Below, piece by piece: positions 61,542 through 63,284 of a stretch of 63,284 nt of DNA. This stretch comes from Amycolatopsis taiwanensis DSM 45107 (GTDB lineage: Bacteria; Actinomycetota; Actinomycetes; Mycobacteriales; Pseudonocardiaceae), in NCBI RefSeq assembly GCF_000519205.1, contig NZ_JAFB01000047.1:1-63284 (forward strand). The letters run 5' to 3'. The first letter of the stretch is position 1; every line of letters begins with the position of its first letter. Position numbers and translations under genes: made by a program. The notes beneath the pieces were generated by a model that searched no databases, had not been told where the DNA came from, and saw nothing but the letters and a program-made list of their open reading frames with translations.

Positions 61542-62815
61542 TGGTCGTACCCCGTCAGCGGGAGGTGCGCCACGACGCGGAACCCGCCGCCTTCACGGGG
61601 GCCGGCCTCGAGTGTGCCGCCGACGTCTTCGACCCTGCCGCGCATTCCGGTCAGTCCCCGCCCCAGGCGCGGTGTCTGCTGTGGCGTCGCTCGTCCGTGG
61701 TCGGCCACCTGCACCACCAATTCGTCCTCCTGCTGTGCGATTCGCACGTCCGCTGTCGTTTCCCCGGCATGCCGCAGCACATTGGTCAGTGATTCCTGTA
61801 CCACCCGGTAGGCCACGACGTCGATGTCGTCGGCGAGCGGGGTAGCGAGGGGCTGCAGGTGAAGTTCCACTGGCAGGCCACCGGCTCGCACCTGCTCGAC
61901 CAGTTCGGGCAGTCCGGCGAGGCCGGTGTCCCCAGTGCAATCCGGGTCGTCACTGCTGTCCGCCGTGTCCTCATCCGGCTTTGCCGGGTCCTGTTCGCCC
62001 TGTCCGTCTGGATGGAATGTGCCGAGCATGCTGCGCAGCTCGGTCAGTGATTTCGCGCTGGTGGCCTGGATTGCTTCGAGGGACTCGCGGGCCTGTTCGG
62101 GTTGCTCGTCGAACACCAGCAACGCGACCCCGGCCTGCATGGCCACCAGGGCGAACCCATGCCCGGCGATATCGTGCACGTCGGAGGCGATCCTCATCCG
62201 CTCCTCGAGCGCGACCCGTTCGACCAGCTCCTGTCTTGCCCGTTCCCGCGCGGCCGTCACTGCGTGCACCAACGCGCCCAGCGACCACGGCAACACGACC
62301 CAGCCCAGCCAGGCGACCGACAGCACCACCGGAGTGTCGAGATGGTGGGAAAACCGGGCGGCCACCATCGCATACGCGGCCCCCGCAGCCAGCCCACAGG
62401 CGAGCAGCGACAGCCGCAGCGACCGCTGCCGTGCCACCTCGAACATCGCAATGATCATGCAAAGCTGTATCGGACCGTACGGATAACCGGCCAGCAGATA
62501 AACACCCAGCACCGCCATCGCCACGGTCAGTCCCCAGACCGGTGCCCTACGACGCAACGCAACGGTCGTCACCGCGGCCAGCACAACCAGGAGAAAAGCC
62601 CAGAAATCCAGCGCCCTGGCCCGGGGGGTCTGCAAGGCGCCCGCGCCGATCGTGCCGAACACCAGCACACCGGCCAGCACACTCGCGAACCCGAACTCCC
62701 GCAGCGATAAAGACCAGGCCCTGTCGGCTGTCCGCATTCGATGGCCCCAGCGCCGAAGTGCGTACACGGCCGAAGACGAGACCGGTCGCTTTCTTGCGTC
62801 GGCATCAGTACCCAT
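61538..62815 (-). CDS. DesK/NarX-type sensor histidine kinase
   Basis: A 425-residue membrane kinase. Four or five hydrophobic segments occupy residues 42-185, followed by a HisKA_3 dimerisation domain with His214 in IASDVHDIAGHGFALVAMQA and an ATPase domain (VAYRVVQESLTNVLRHAGET for the N-box, GRGLTGMRGRVEDVGG for the G-box). An acidic linker (DEDTADSSDDPDCTGD) is inserted before the ATPase part. The small extracellular loops suggest sensing in the membrane, as in antibiotic or lipid sensors. The start is uncertain; the frame extends to 62863. Confidence 0.9.
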   Translation of the reverse strand: MGTDADARKRPVSSSAVYALRRWGHRMRTADRAWSLSLREFGFASVLAGVLVFGTIGAGALQTPRARALDFWAFLLVVLAAVTTVALRRRAPVWGLTVAMAVLGVYLLAGYPYGPIQLCMIIAMFEVARQRSLRLSLLACGLAAGAAYAMVAARFSHHLDTPVVLSVAWLGWVVLPWSLGALVHAVTAARERARQELVERVALEERMRIASDVHDIAGHGFALVAMQAGVALLVFDEQPEQARESLEAIQATSAKSLTELRSMLGTFHPDGQGEQDPAKPDEDTADSSDDPDCTGDTGLAGLPELVEQVRAGGLPVELHLQPLATPLADDIDVVAYRVVQESLTNVLRHAGETTADVRIAQQEDELVVQVADHGRATPQQTPRLGRGLTGMRGRVEDVGGTLEAGPREGGGFRVVAHLPLTGYDQ

Positions 62816-63028
62816 CGCCGGGCGCGCCCCCAGGTCCGCAGCGGTCCGTGATCCGGCTCTCACACTCGGAGAATACGGACGGGGCCCACGAGCGCAAGCC
62901 CAGACCGCGACTTATGGCGGCTCCGGCATAGCAGGGGGCCGGCGCCTGGCCGACGAGCCGGCTGGAGGAGCCCGGACCGCCGCCGGGGTCGAGCAGCGCG
63001 TCCAAGAACGGCATTCCCTCCAGGCAGT
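62816..63028. other. Intergenic region before the kinase gene
   Basis: About 210 bases between the cyclase stop and the kinase start, both on the minus strand. A minus-strand frame starting GTGAACTGC at the cyclase stop is open but has no family signature, so I do not call a gene. Confidence 0.3.
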
Positions 63029-63284
63029 TCACCGGCTTCCTTCTGCTCCCGGCTTCCAGGTGTAGAAGCATTGCGCCATTGCGTCCTTCGGCGACTTCCA
63101 GGTCGGCAGGTAGGGGGAGATGTGCTCGTCCAGCCGCCTGCTGATTCGCTGGAACTCCGGGTGTTTGCGAGCCTCGGCGACGGCAGCGTCGCCGAGGTCC
63201 TCGGTTTCCAGCAGGTGCGCGTACAGGTCACCGAGCCGGTACAGCGAACGGTGACGTACCCCGGCGATGAGCGGTAGTTCGGTC
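63029..63284 (-). CDS. TcmI-type polyketide cyclase, C-terminal part
   Basis: The minus strand from the window edge reads ELPLIAGVRHRSLYRLGDLY, HPEFQRISRRLDEHISPYLP and TWKSPKDAMAQCFYTWKPG before TGA at 63031-63029. This matches the ferredoxin-like TcmI aromatase/cyclase family, which folds aromatic polyketides made by type II synthases. About 84 of roughly 105-110 residues are inside the window, so the start lies beyond it. This is the strongest sign that a type II polyketide gene cluster continues to the right. Confidence 0.8.
   Translation of the reverse strand, partial: TELPLIAGVRHRSLYRLGDLYAHLLETEDLGDAAVAEARKHPEFQRISRRLDEHISPYLPTWKSPKDAMAQCFYTWKPGAEGSR

Noticed and set aside
60882..62815. 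The two-component pair as the DosR/DosS system of the dormancy-like island
   Set aside because: The kinase has several membrane helices and no GAF heme domains, and the pair adjoins an ABC exporter, so a DesK-type stress or drug sensor fits better.
62805..63071. An 88-codon minus-strand frame overlapping the cyclase stop
   Set aside because: It has no recognisable motif, low-complexity composition and no ribosome site at sensible spacing.

Overview
The window is high-GC actinomycete chromosome. GTG starts, ATGA/GTGA gene overlaps and DUF1918, DUF1876 and WYL families suggest a Pseudonocardiaceae-like organism such as Amycolatopsis; the genus is an inference.

1-12.6 kb is an accessory, partly decayed zone. 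It opens with the 3' end of a group II intron that splits a tyrosine recombinase gene, followed by a second, intact large recombinase. After a secreted SGNH hydrolase come remnants of an acyl-CoA catabolic module (truncated CaiB/BaiF CoA-transferase, acyl-CoA dehydrogenase with an internal deletion, frameshifted SDR) around an intact LysR gene, ending in a second recombinase C-terminus. An aldo/keto reductase, VOC protein, WYL regulator and aminoglycoside-phosphotransferase-like gene are intact. 11.2-12.4 kb holds fragments of three unrelated genes.

12.6-18.1 kb looks like an amide/nitrile scavenging cluster: an AbgA-like M20 amidohydrolase, a DUF3311 plus sodium:solute symporter pair, a polysaccharide-deacetylase-fold hydrolase and a nitrilase preceded by two matching palindromes.

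18.8-45.5 kb resembles a dormancy or hypoxia island. It has an acyl-CoA synthetase/E1alpha/E1beta/E2/acyl carrier protein operon (E2 has one frameshift), a DUF1876 protein, a nine-gene V/A-type ATPase operon plus DUF1918, a CBS protein, an SRPBCC protein, an Acg-type nitroreductase, a GH65 phosphorylase-like enzyme, a two-gene NAD-type formate dehydrogenase and a CtpF-like P-type ATPase. Several families match members of the mycobacterial DosR regulon. Weak DosR-box-like sequences lie in some upstream regions.

45.8-63.3 kb looks like the flank of a secondary-metabolite cluster: O-methyltransferase, aminodeoxychorismate-lyase-like protein, secreted FG-GAP repeat protein, MFS exporter, FAD monooxygenase, AhpD-like protein, two acyl-CoA ligases, fused aminodeoxychorismate synthase, class II DAHP synthase, an ABC exporter, a two-component system and, at the edge, the C-terminus of a TcmI-type polyketide cyclase. 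Together these suggest 4-aminobenzoate made, activated with CoA and used in an aromatic polyketide pathway continuing beyond the window.
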